The notes beneath the pieces were generated by a model. That model had not been told where the DNA came from, did no database searches, and saw nothing but the letters and a program-made list of their open reading frames with translations. A DNA stretch of 14,645 nt from Verrucomicrobia subdivision 3 bacterium UBA7542. Lineage in GTDB: Bacteria; Verrucomicrobiota; Verrucomicrobiia; Limisphaerales; UBA11358. The stretch lies in assembly GCA_002479245.1 (NCBI GenBank), contig DLMG01000197.1, positions 1 to 14,645 of the forward strand, given 5' to 3'. This document shows positions 1-7,331 of the stretch, in pieces. Both the position numbers and the translations under genes were made by a program. How positions within the stretch are numbered: the first letter of the stretch is position 1; each line of letters opens with the position of its first letter.

Positions 1-446
1 ATCTTGAGTTCCCAGCGCAAAGGGGTCCGGTCATTTTCAAACACCAGATTCATGGCGTTGAAAACCTCGCTGGCAGTCACGTTTTTCAGTTGTAACCGGA
101 TCATGACGGCGCTCGTGTCAAAGTCCCCATTTCCATTGGCCAACACATCAAAGGAATCCTTGAAGCGCTCGCGCAAATCGCGCACGACTTCGCTGAGCGG
201 GATTTCATAATCAACATTTGTCAAAACGATGTCCGGATCCTTCCAATTCGGGTCTTTCCATTGAGGGGCGGGCTGGGGCGCCGCCAAGCCGCCCGCGCTG
301 CCGGGCTGAGGCATGGTGATGGGCAAACCGGCGTTGGTATCAACCGCGGGCGGAGCGCCCGGACCTTTCTGGGCCGGCGCCGTGCCCAGGGAAACGATGA
401 GGAAAAAGATGGCCGCCAGACTTTGCAGATGCAGTTTGGATTTCAT
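1..446 (-). CDS. Secreted protein, N-terminal part only; possibly STN/secretin-like
   Basis: An open frame starts at ATG 446-444 and runs off the left edge with no stop (148 complete codons). The first ~25 residues are a clear signal peptide (basic MKSKLHLQ start, hydrophobic core LAAIFFLIVSLG, cleavage near APAQ), so the product is exported. A Pro/Gly/Ala-rich linker (about 26-65, including two W-K-D-P-type motifs) follows. Then comes a folded part with an alternation typical of STN/secretin N-terminal modules: 'DYEIPLSEVVRDL' followed by 'LQLKNVTASEVFNAMNL'. That likeness is by eye only; the family cannot be fixed without the missing C-terminus. The gene lies 223 bp downstream of the DUF1080 gene, beyond a palindromic repeat, so it may be a separate transcription unit. 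No clear Shine-Dalgarno sequence precedes the ATG. Confidence 0.75.
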   Translation of the reverse strand, partial: MKSKLHLQSLAAIFFLIVSLGTAPAQKGPGAPPAVDTNAGLPITMPQPGSAGGLAAPQPAPQWKDPNWKDPDIVLTNVDYEIPLSEVVRDLRERFKDSFDVLANGNGDFDTSAVMIRLQLKNVTASEVFNAMNLVFENDRTPLRWELK

Positions 447-604
447 GGTGGAATTAATTTTTTGGTTTTCTGTCCACTCTGCATTAGCCCGAATCCGCAA
501 AAATGCCTCAAAAAATCTTCGCCGGCCATCCGGCCATGATGCCCGTCACGCTCGATCACCCGCAGTTCGGCGGCTGGGGGCGACGATTGTGCAACTTCGT
601 CCGG

Positions 605-664
605 CGTAGCGGCGGTTGGCAAACCGCCGCTGATATCTGCGGCTTTCTTCCGAAAGCCGCTACG
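605..664. repeat. Double-hairpin palindromic repeat (REP-like)
   Basis: Two perfect hairpins lie side by side. 608-631 has a 10-bp stem AGCGGCGGTT/AACCGCCGCT with a 4-nt loop. 639-660 has a 9-bp stem GCGGCTTTC/GAAAGCCGC with a 4-nt loop. The outer ends CGTAGCGGC (605-613) and GCCGCTACG (656-664) are also inverted copies of each other, so the whole unit is a palindrome made of two hairpins. It begins 5 nt after the stop of the DUF1080 gene. It could slow or end transcription, but there is no T-run, so it looks like a dispersed palindromic element, not a classic terminator. The rest of the 447-669 gap shows nothing I recognise. Confidence 0.8.
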
Positions 665-669
665 GAAAT

Positions 670-1344
670 TTATTTCAACGGTTCCAAAGTTATTTTGCGG
701 ATTTCAATGTCGCCACCTTCGCTTTGGATGCCGATGAAGCCTGACGAAATGGTGCATTCAGTGATTTCATTCATGAACTTGCCGTTAATGCAGGCTTTGA
801 CACCGTTGCCGGCGCACACCGTCACGTTGGTGTTCCATTCGCCGACGGGTTTTTCCACCGATGGGCCGTGCATCGGAACCGGCGTGTTGGCGTCCATGCC
901 TTTATGTTCCTTACATTCCGCGCCGGCCATCACGAACAAGTCGCCCTGCCGGCCGGATTTGCCCTGGTTCTGGATGCACATCGGCCAGACTTTGTCCGGC
1001 AATTGCATGTGGACGAGGATGCCGGTGTTGTCGGCTTTGGGCGCAATTTTCACGAAGCGCCACTCAACCGTGAGCTGGTAATCGCGATAATCCTGTATCG
1101 TGCGGAGATAACCGTTCGGTTTGCCGCTGCAATGAATGACGCCATTGGTGACGATCCAGGTCTGCGACGAATCGCCGTTCGTCCTCATGCAAAACGTCCA
1201 GCCGGTGAAATCTTTGCCGTTGAACAGCTCGATATGATTCGTGGGGGTGATGGCGGACTTGGAATCCTGCGCGATGGCAGAATTAGTGGAGGCTAGCGCG
1301 AAGCAGAGCAGCACCATTGGGGCAAAGGTGATTTTCATTGCCAC
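670..1344 (-). CDS. Secreted DUF1080 (3-keto-disaccharide hydrolase-like) protein
   Basis: The 224-aa product has a signal peptide (about residues 1-26, ending SAIAQ). A single DUF1080 domain follows, with the family's opening motif 'IELFNGKDFTGW' (38-49). Further DUF1080-like features are an aromatic strand 'QLTVEWRF' (90-97), a polar 'DNTGILVHMQ' strand (105-114) and a C-terminal 'GFIGIQSEGGDIEIRKI' (202-218). The domain has a LamG-like beta-sandwich fold and is very common in Verrucomicrobiota and Planctomycetota. Some members act on 3-keto-glycosides, and many are uncharacterised. The length is normal for a one-domain member. An ATG six bases inside (Met3) is an alternative start; neither has a strong ribosome binding site. 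It follows the 137-aa Ig-like gene by 67 bp and may be its co-transcribed tail, but no functional link to the kinase module is visible. Confidence 0.88.
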   Translation of the reverse strand: MAMKITFAPMVLLCFALASTNSAIAQDSKSAITPTNHIELFNGKDFTGWTFCMRTNGDSSQTWIVTNGVIHCSGKPNGYLRTIQDYRDYQLTVEWRFVKIAPKADNTGILVHMQLPDKVWPMCIQNQGKSGRQGDLFVMAGAECKEHKGMDANTPVPMHGPSVEKPVGEWNTNVTVCAGNGVKACINGKFMNEITECTISSGFIGIQSEGGDIEIRKITLEPLK

Positions 1345-1411
1345 AAAAAATGGTGCTGCTATTGCCGCAAATCAAGCACGATAGACTGCGGGTGTCCCTG
1401 TTTGGTTTGGG

Positions 1412-1825
1412 TTAATTACCTTTCGTCTGAAAAACCAGCAAGTAGGGCACCGCTGGATGGCTTTGCGTGTCTTTGAAGCCGTGAAAATTCGGGCTGTTGA
1501 GCCAGTAACCGTAGGTCTTGTTCGGTTCCAGTTTCACCTTGAGGATGCAGGTGCGATGATCGGTGTCGTAGTGAGGTTTCCCGATGCCGGTCGCGTCGGA
1601 ATCCTTCCACACGGTGCTCCAGGTCCATGACTGGTCCATCATGTCCTTGCTGAACGTGACGCGAATTTCCATTTCGCCGGGCGCAACGTCCTTGGTGCCG
1701 GCTTCGGGCACGGTTTTTACGACGACCGGGGCCATGGAATCAACACTCTGCGCCCGGCAGAGCGGCGGCGCGCATTGACAAATCGCACCGATGATGAGCG
1801 TGGTGAGCAATGTATTCATTTTCAT
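1412..1825 (-). CDS. Small secreted protein: a single SbsA/Big_5-like Ig domain
   Basis: The 137-aa product has a signal peptide (about 1-25, ending CRAQ) and then almost nothing but one Ig-like domain (about 32-137). The domain opens 'PVVVKTVPEAGTKDV', has a central 'EIRVTFSKDM', then 'LEPNKTYGYWLNS', and closes 'HPAVPYLLVFQT'. The same domain, with these four motifs in the same order, occurs in the 837-aa protein just upstream (about residues 221-323) and at the C-terminus of the kinase upstream of that (about 805-910). The type resembles bacterial Ig-like/SbsA 'Big_5' domains, which are extracytoplasmic. It lies 55 bp after the 837-aa gene on the same strand and is probably in one operon with it. 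The ATG at 1825 lacks a strong ribosome binding site. The role is unknown; a free copy of the kinase's outside domain is the natural reading. Confidence 0.85.
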   Translation of the reverse strand: MKMNTLLTTLIIGAICQCAPPLCRAQSVDSMAPVVVKTVPEAGTKDVAPGEMEIRVTFSKDMMDQSWTWSTVWKDSDATGIGKPHYDTDHRTCILKVKLEPNKTYGYWLNSPNFHGFKDTQSHPAVPYLLVFQTKGN

Positions 1826-1830
1826 AGTTT

Positions 1831-1862
1831 TGATTTTCAGTTTGGTTTGGTTTGGAAAATCA
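1831..1862. repeat. Small inverted repeat enclosing three TTTGG units
   Basis: The 8-bp arms TGATTTTC (1831-1838) and GAAAATCA (1855-1862) flank a core containing TTTGG three times in a row (1841-1855). The unit lies in the 55-bp gap just before the start of the 137-aa Ig-like gene and could fold in its leader RNA. It may be no more than low-complexity sequence. Confidence 0.4.
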
Positions 1863-1880
1863 GCAAACCGGCGACGATTT

Positions 1881-4394
1881 TCAGTTCAATCCAGAACTCG
1901 TGGTTCCGCCTGGACTGCTCCAGCCGAGTCTTCCGCTCATCTCTCCGTTGCTGCCGTCTTTAATTGTGAGGAAACGCTTTTCATCCGGCAATGGAGTTTC
2001 CTGTTTGAACAACTTAAACCCGTCTTTCCTGGCATTGATGCCGGTCATGGCTGGCGGCTGAAAAGCGGCATCGGGCAAAGGCTGGTTGAGTTGCTCGTAG
2101 TGGAATCGAAATGTCTCGGAACTGTATTGGCTGTTTTCGATGACCTGCACAGGCAGAAGCGTTTCAGCGTCTATCCACCATTCCAATTTGGCGGCAAAGA
2201 CGCGGTCGTTTTCATTTTGCGGTTGCCGGACCATCCAGCTTTGGACGCGATGGCAGGCGCGCCCTTCAAATTGCGTCTGGCCTTGATAAACCAGCTGCCC
2301 TTTCGCAATGGCCTCTGCCACCGTAAATTTCGTCAAGGTGAATGGATCGGCTACTGACGTGTAAATGTCCGGCACCAGCGCCGCCGGACTGCTGTCGAGC
2401 CGGCGTCCATTTGGGTCATCCGCGTAAAGCCAGCAGGTTTTTCCGTCGTTTCCCAAAATGAATGCCTTCAAATTCATTATTTCCGAAATGTCGGCATAGA
2501 TTTGATTGGTGCCCTGCCACTTGAAGGTGGCCGAATTGGCCATGATCCATTTGAAAGATTCCTTTCCGCCAAAAAATCTTGTCCACTGGACTGTTTCCGT
2601 GCCGGAGTTTAACCGTGCGCGGGCGGCTTTCATCGAGGACACCAGTTGTTCCAGCCGGGGATCTTTTGCGGCGGTGGCGATGAGGTTCCGTTGCCCGCTG
2701 GAGTAACTGTTGGTGCCGATCTGGCATCGGATCACAATGGGATCGCTGGCCACGCCATCGGCGCTGTAAAAGCCATCCAACATCAGCTTCGTGTCGTTGT
2801 CTGGCGGCAAGACCACAGGAACTGTGAATCGGTGAGACGACGGGTCATAATCGAAAGCGGGAATCTGCGCGGGCAGGTCGAAAGACGAACCGGTCTTCCG
2901 CAAATAGGGAAAACCCTGGTCGGGCGGCATCATCGGTTGGTCAAAAGTAATTTCCAGCAGTGTCAGCACCGGCAGGGTTTCGCCGGACGCCGGTGAAATC
3001 CGGATGACGTTGGGTTTGACCGCACCGGGTTTAACCACAACGGGTTTGGTGGTGAAATGCCAGCGGTAATCGCCTGCGTAGGTCAGGCTTGTGGTTCGGA
3101 ACCCTCCAGAACCGGTGGAACTCGATTGTGCCATCAGTTCGTTCGTCCGACCCGGAACCAGCCGCACGGGAATGACAAATTCGTTCCTGGCCGGCTCGTA
3201 GCGGGGTTGGCCATCGGGCACAAAACCGCCGGACGACCAGTTTATTCCCATGACATTCGGATTCATGGACTGGTCGAAGCGGATGCGCAACTCCTGCCTC
3301 GGATCCACATTTGTCGCTCCGTCCGCCGGCGACACGGAAACCACGTTGGGACGGTTCGGCCCCGCCGGTTCCGTTTGCGGGACGCTGGCCGAAGGTTTTT
3401 CCGGTTTTTCTTTTTCCGCCGCGCCGGTGTAGAAGGTGAGAAGATAAGGCACGGCGGGATGCCCTTGTTGGTCCTTGAAGTTTTGGAATCCGTCCGTGTT
3501 CAACCAGCAGGCGTAGGTTTTGCCGGGTTCGAGCTTCACCTTCCAAACGCACGTCTTGTGGTCGCTTTCGTACCGGGGGTCTCCCACGGATTCCCCGGTG
3601 GAACCCTCCCAGGCTTGGCACCAACTCCAGGATTTGTCGGTCATCTCCTTGCTGAAGGTGACTTTGATTTCGACGATGCCGGACGAAACGTCCCTGGCGC
3701 CGGCTTCGGGCACTGTCTTCACCACCACGGGCGGGGCGGTTTCCAATGATAATGGGCCGGTGCCTGGGTTTTGGGACGAGCGCGAATCAAATGCGGCGAC
3801 ATACTCTGCCGTTTTGGCTTGGGTATCCACCATGAAGAAACGATGCGAACCATCCTTGGTATCAACATAGACAGTCATGTCTTTGGGTTCGGGAATCATG
3901 GCGTTCATGCCGGCGTGCCAGCTGGACCTGAATTTGGTGTTGACGATGGCCTGCATCTGAATCATCAGATTGGTGTTGCCGCCGGCGAGCACCGTGTCGG
4001 TGGGAAACAAGCGGTCAACCTGTCCCGGGTGAAACCGCAGCCAGACGTGGGCGACGGCTTCATCCTGTTTTGCGACGGGGCTGGTCAGCGTCCCGTCTTC
4101 ATGGGGAATCAACACCGCCCAGACAGCCCCGTCATCGCAATGACCGACCCCCAGGTCGGCGGCACCCGTCTCTACTTTGAAGTTGTTTCCGACTTTAACC
4201 ACAAAGTGTGAGACACGGTAAATGTCACCCGGCGTAAACTTCCATGGTCGGGCGTGGTCCGGCTCGGCATCGCCGGCCGTCAATTGGGTTGGATAGCGTT
4301 CGAGCAGATCAACCGCGATTACGGGTTGTGTCAGTATGGCCGGCAGCATCGCAACGATTGAGAGACTGATGACGAATGTTCTTTTGGCTTTCAT
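1881..4394 (-). CDS. Large secreted protein: three Ig-like domains plus a LolA-like C-terminal domain
   Basis: The 837-aa product has a signal peptide (about 1-28, ending PVIA). Residues ~30-205 form a region I do not recognise, rich in 'HVWLRFHPGQVDRLFP'-type strands. Ig-like domain 1 (about 221-323) is the kinase-type domain, with 'PVVVKTVPEAGARDV' and 'HPAVPYLLTFYTG'. Ig-like domain 2 (about 349-448, 'VVSVSPADGATNVDP') and domain 3 (about 461-560, 'NVIRISPASGE') are more divergent SbsA-like copies. Residues ~575-782 resemble LolA-fold/DUF2092-like proteins: a helix, then long strands such as 'FKWIMANSATFKW', 'KTCWLYADDP', 'LEWWIDAETLLPVQVIE' and 'FRFHYEQLNQPLPDAAF'. A Gly/Ser-rich tail ends the protein. 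The start is well set by AAAGGA 7 nt upstream. The gene begins 17 bp after the kinase stop, so the two are almost certainly co-transcribed. It is probably periplasmic or surface-located; the function is unknown. Confidence 0.85.
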   Translation of the reverse strand: MKAKRTFVISLSIVAMLPAILTQPVIAVDLLERYPTQLTAGDAEPDHARPWKFTPGDIYRVSHFVVKVGNNFKVETGAADLGVGHCDDGAVWAVLIPHEDGTLTSPVAKQDEAVAHVWLRFHPGQVDRLFPTDTVLAGGNTNLMIQMQAIVNTKFRSSWHAGMNAMIPEPKDMTVYVDTKDGSHRFFMVDTQAKTAEYVAAFDSRSSQNPGTGPLSLETAPPVVVKTVPEAGARDVSSGIVEIKVTFSKEMTDKSWSWCQAWEGSTGESVGDPRYESDHKTCVWKVKLEPGKTYACWLNTDGFQNFKDQQGHPAVPYLLTFYTGAAEKEKPEKPSASVPQTEPAGPNRPNVVSVSPADGATNVDPRQELRIRFDQSMNPNVMGINWSSGGFVPDGQPRYEPARNEFVIPVRLVPGRTNELMAQSSSTGSGGFRTTSLTYAGDYRWHFTTKPVVVKPGAVKPNVIRISPASGETLPVLTLLEITFDQPMMPPDQGFPYLRKTGSSFDLPAQIPAFDYDPSSHRFTVPVVLPPDNDTKLMLDGFYSADGVASDPIVIRCQIGTNSYSSGQRNLIATAAKDPRLEQLVSSMKAARARLNSGTETVQWTRFFGGKESFKWIMANSATFKWQGTNQIYADISEIMNLKAFILGNDGKTCWLYADDPNGRRLDSSPAALVPDIYTSVADPFTLTKFTVAEAIAKGQLVYQGQTQFEGRACHRVQSWMVRQPQNENDRVFAAKLEWWIDAETLLPVQVIENSQYSSETFRFHYEQLNQPLPDAAFQPPAMTGINARKDGFKLFKQETPLPDEKRFLTIKDGSNGEMSGRLGWSSPGGTTSSGLN

Positions 4395-4401
4395 GATTTA
4401 T

Positions 4402-4407
4402 TCCTTT
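4402..4407 (-). promoter_or_regulatory. Ribosome binding site of the 837-aa gene
   Basis: AAAGGA on the minus strand lies 7 nt before ATG 4394-4392. It fixes the start and sits in the 17-bp gap after the kinase gene, which points to translation from a shared transcript. Confidence 0.65.
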
Positions 4408-4411
4408 CCGG

Positions 4412-7144
4412 TCAATTTTGTTTGATTTGGAAAATCAACAGATAGGGGACCGCCGCACGGCCGCCACGATCGGTGAAATTCCGGAACTTCTCCGAGTTGA
4501 GCCACCAGGCATAGGTCCGTCCCGGCTCCAGTTTCGCCTGCAGCACACAAGTTCGTTGGTCGGTTTCGTAATGGATCTGGCCAACCGTTTCCGGGGTGGA
4601 GTTTTCCCAGGCAGTGGACCAACTCCATCCGCCGTCAGCCATTTCCTTGCTGAACCGCACGCGAATCTCGGTGACGCCCGGCTCCACATCGCGTGCGCCC
4701 GAAACCGGCCACGTCTCGACCACGACCGGGGGTAATCCCGCCACGGTCTGGCCGCGGTCTGCTGCTGACTCAACTGCGGCGGACGCAGAAACGGAATTCG
4801 CAGAGGTTGGGCCTGCTGGAGTGCTGCCGGTTTCGTTCGTCGCCGTCGGCGGTTCAATCCTGAAGCGCAGTCCTTCGCTCAAATGTTTCTCCTGTGCCGC
4901 CTTGAGCATCTGGCGCGCAAGGTCGTCCGCCTGGCCTGAATCAACCAGTTTTTGCGCCCAACTTTCGGCCTGGTCAAATTTCCCTTCGAGCAGATAAAGC
5001 CGCGTCAATCCATACCAGGCAGCCGGCGCCTGCGGTGCGGCCTTGAGCAGGTACGTCTCGGCCTGATCGTATATTCTTCGTGACAAATAGATTTGGCCGA
5101 GGCCGTTCAGCGCGCCCGGCTGGTTGGTATCCAGCGATATGGCCTTTTGAAAGGCCTGCTCGGCTTCCTGCGATCTGCCGGAATTGAAAGTTGCCCAGCC
5201 CAGCCCGTTCCACGCGTCCGCCTTGTCCGGTGTGAGTTGGACGGCCTGCCGAAACTTTGCCGCCGCCTGGTCCATTTTTTGGGCCTGCCACAATTGCCAG
5301 CCTTCCTGTGTCCATTGCTGGGCGGCAAGTTGTTGGGAGTGCTGTCGCGCTGTGACAAAATTCGGAATCGCGATGGCCGCCAACAAGCCGAGTATGGCAA
5401 TCGCAACCGGTATCAACACCACACAAGCCATCACCACCGCAAAGCGCCGCCAGAAACGGTCTGGTTGCGGTGTCGGAGGAGTGGTGGGTGTGATGGGGGG
5501 AACGGACGAGGAGGCGCCGGCCGGACTTTTCACCGCGCCGGTGATGTCTTCGTAGGCATACGTCAGCGCGGCGAAAGTGACGGGGAAGGTGATAAAGAGG
5601 CCAATGCCACAGGTGGCGATTCCCGCCAGATTGATCAGCGCCAATACGATCAGGAACCCCAAAAACTTCCACCAATGTTTGGAAATGACTTTGCGGCTTA
5701 ACCGCATCGCCGGCCAGAAATCGAGCCGCTGGTCAACGATCAGGGGGAAGGTAAATATCCAGGCCACAAAAAGATAAATGCCCGGCAAAATCAGGCACAA
5801 AAAACCCAGCACTGTCAGCAAGGTCGCCAGAAAGCCGGCAATGACGAGATGGGGAAAAGGATGACGAAAACCGGTGAAGGCCGTTTCAACGCCCGCCGTT
5901 TCCCGGCGAATTTTTTTCAGGAAGTAGAGATACAATCCGCCCATGAGCGGACCGTTCAAGAGGATTCCCAGGATGGATGTTGTCCCCGAGGATTGCCCGT
6001 TCGACAACACCACCCCTGACGACGAGGCCGCGGACAGCACCACCAATACGAACGCCGCCATGCCGACCAGCGGCCAGAAATCATTTCGCACCAAAGCCCA
6101 GCCCCGACGCAGGCAGCTACGAAGGTTCAAGCTATAATCCCGGGCTAAAAGTTCATCGGCAGACACCGGGGGAGCCGCCGCTGGTGCGTTCGTGTTGGCA
6201 ATCGTTTCCACCCGTGTTTTGACTTCGCTGACCTGCTGGTAACGCCGTTCCGGTTCTTTTTCCAGTGAACGGAGCACGACTTCATCCAGCCGCACGTCAA
6301 TTTGCATCCCGTGTGTGCGGAACGACGGCGGCTGAAATTTTCCGAGCGGCAGTTCGCCGGTGAGCATTTCGTAAAAAACGACACCGAGCGAATATATGTC
6401 GGCGCGATGATCCACCGTCTGCGGCTTCTCGATCTGTTCCGGCGCCATGTAATGCGGCGTGCCCACCACGTCCCTGACCCCGGTCAGGGAAACCTTGCCG
6501 GCTGGCGCCCCGACAATTTTCGCGATGCCGAAATCTGTGATTTTCACCCGGCCTTTTTTGTCCAGCAGAAGATTTTCCGGCTTGATGTCGCGGTGAACGA
6601 TGCCTTCGTTGTGCGCGAATTGCAGCGCCTCGCAGATTTGCGGCACGATGGTCAGCGCCTGTTCTGGCGACAATTTTCCCGCCTGTTCGATTTCACGCAG
6701 GTTGGCGCCATCCACGAACTCCATCAGCAAATAGTGCAACGCGCCGGCCTTGCCAAAGTCATGAATGGCGACGATGTTCGGATGATTGAGGCGGGCCAGG
6801 GCGCGGGCTTCGCGGTTGAACCGCTCGGCAAAACCGGGATCGCTGGCCACCGCCGGCGGCAGCACCTTCAGGGCGACCAAACGGTCCAATGCCGGCTGGC
6901 GCGCCTTGTAAACCGCCCCCATGCCGCCCCGGCCGATGAGGCCAAGGATTTCAAGTTGCGGAAACAGCGGGGCGATCTCCCCGACCGGCGGTGGCACGAA
7001 CCGCGCGCCAGCGGCCCCGCCAGCCATCCCCGGTTCGGTTCCGGTGGGGAAGCCGGATTTAATGAGGCACTCCGGACACAGCCCCAGCGGCACGTCCGGC
7101 GGCAGCGGTTTCCGGCAGTTCGGACAAATTTTATTTGTTTCCAT
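4412..7144 (-). CDS. Transmembrane Ser/Thr protein kinase (Hanks type) with zinc ribbon, membrane domain, TPRs and C-terminal Ig-like domain
   Basis: The 910-aa protein starts with a zinc ribbon (C7, C10, C23, C26). A complete kinase domain (about 64-315) follows, with glycine loop GRGGMGAVY (71-79), Lys93, Glu112, HRDIKPEN (184-191), DFG (204-206) and APE (234-236); all catalytic residues are present. Residues ~335-535 are a multi-pass membrane domain with several hydrophobic segments between 357 and 530. Another membrane helix lies at ~568-595, then about four TPR repeats (~609-745), a low-complexity Thr/Ser/Ala linker and an Ig-like domain (~805-910). The kinase should be cytoplasmic and the TPR/Ig part outside the membrane. 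The Ig-like domain is repeated in the next two genes. The start is supported by GAGG 9 nt upstream. The gene follows an ECF sigma gene by 187 bp. Phosphorylation of that sigma factor is a plausible inference, not shown by the sequence. Confidence 0.93.
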   Translation of the reverse strand: METNKICPNCRKPLPPDVPLGLCPECLIKSGFPTGTEPGMAGGAAGARFVPPPVGEIAPLFPQLEILGLIGRGGMGAVYKARQPALDRLVALKVLPPAVASDPGFAERFNREARALARLNHPNIVAIHDFGKAGALHYLLMEFVDGANLREIEQAGKLSPEQALTIVPQICEALQFAHNEGIVHRDIKPENLLLDKKGRVKITDFGIAKIVGAPAGKVSLTGVRDVVGTPHYMAPEQIEKPQTVDHRADIYSLGVVFYEMLTGELPLGKFQPPSFRTHGMQIDVRLDEVVLRSLEKEPERRYQQVSEVKTRVETIANTNAPAAAPPVSADELLARDYSLNLRSCLRRGWALVRNDFWPLVGMAAFVLVVLSAASSSGVVLSNGQSSGTTSILGILLNGPLMGGLYLYFLKKIRRETAGVETAFTGFRHPFPHLVIAGFLATLLTVLGFLCLILPGIYLFVAWIFTFPLIVDQRLDFWPAMRLSRKVISKHWWKFLGFLIVLALINLAGIATCGIGLFITFPVTFAALTYAYEDITGAVKSPAGASSSVPPITPTTPPTPQPDRFWRRFAVVMACVVLIPVAIAILGLLAAIAIPNFVTARQHSQQLAAQQWTQEGWQLWQAQKMDQAAAKFRQAVQLTPDKADAWNGLGWATFNSGRSQEAEQAFQKAISLDTNQPGALNGLGQIYLSRRIYDQAETYLLKAAPQAPAAWYGLTRLYLLEGKFDQAESWAQKLVDSGQADDLARQMLKAAQEKHLSEGLRFRIEPPTATNETGSTPAGPTSANSVSASAAVESAADRGQTVAGLPPVVVETWPVSGARDVEPGVTEIRVRFSKEMADGGWSWSTAWENSTPETVGQIHYETDQRTCVLQAKLEPGRTYAWWLNSEKFRNFTDRGGRAAVPYLLIFQIKQN

Positions 7145-7164
7145 ACGATGCTTCCTCTCACCCT

Positions 7165-7193
7165 TTACTTAGGAAACGGCGGCGAAAGGTTGC
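7165..7193 (-). promoter_or_regulatory. Candidate ECF-type promoter upstream of kinase B (GCAACC-N18-AGTAA)
   Basis: On the minus strand GCAACC (7193-7188) is followed after exactly 18 nt by AGTAA (7169-7165), 20 nt before the kinase ATG. The region upstream of the other kinase has GTAACC-N18-AGTAA with the same spacing and a similar spacer start. GNAACC resembles the -35 elements used by many ECF sigma factors, so this may be where the neighbouring sigma factor acts. Only two copies are available, so this is a candidate. Confidence 0.45.
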
Positions 7194-7207
7194 GGACAAA
7201 GATGATG

Positions 7208-7329
7208 AAACAACGAAACACACAAAAGAGACGAAATTGCCAGGTCGCCTGCCCCGGATAATGAAATCCTAAAAGACGCCTGATTGAATATCGCCTGTTC
7301 TTTGGTGCGATTCGTATATTTCGTGGTTC
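7208..7329. repeat. Degenerate long inverted repeat (ACGAAA-type) between sigma B and kinase B
   Basis: Arms at 7208-7226 and 7311-7329 match as inverted copies at 14 of 19 positions by my alignment, with the shared core ACGAAA. The arms are made of short A-rich units (ACGAAA, CACACAAA). About 84 bp lies between them. This looks like an old copy of a dispersed palindromic element. It fills most of the 7145-7331 gap; the only other signals there are the promoter-like motif and the ribosome binding site of the kinase. Confidence 0.5.
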
Positions 7330-7331
7330 CT

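Noticed and set aside
481..511. TTGAGG-N19-TAATGC on the minus strand as a promoter for the left-edge gene
   Set aside because: The spacing is too long and both boxes are weak; such matches occur by chance.
503..1081. A 192-aa plus-strand open frame over the DUF1080 gene
   Set aside because: It runs through the palindrome at 605-664 and then lies antisense to a gene with a clear signal peptide and DUF1080 motifs. Its own translation shows no recognisable domain.
4435..4857. Overlapping minus-strand frames inside the kinase B gene that could suggest a frameshifted or split gene
   Set aside because: The main 910-aa frame is continuous, keeps all catalytic motifs and ends with the Ig-like domain that is confirmed by two neighbouring proteins, so no frameshift is needed.
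6302..7261. A 319-aa plus-strand open frame opposite kinase B
   Set aside because: It is an antisense shadow of the kinase catalytic domain, caused by high GC and codon bias. A similar shadow lies opposite kinase A (10111-10470).
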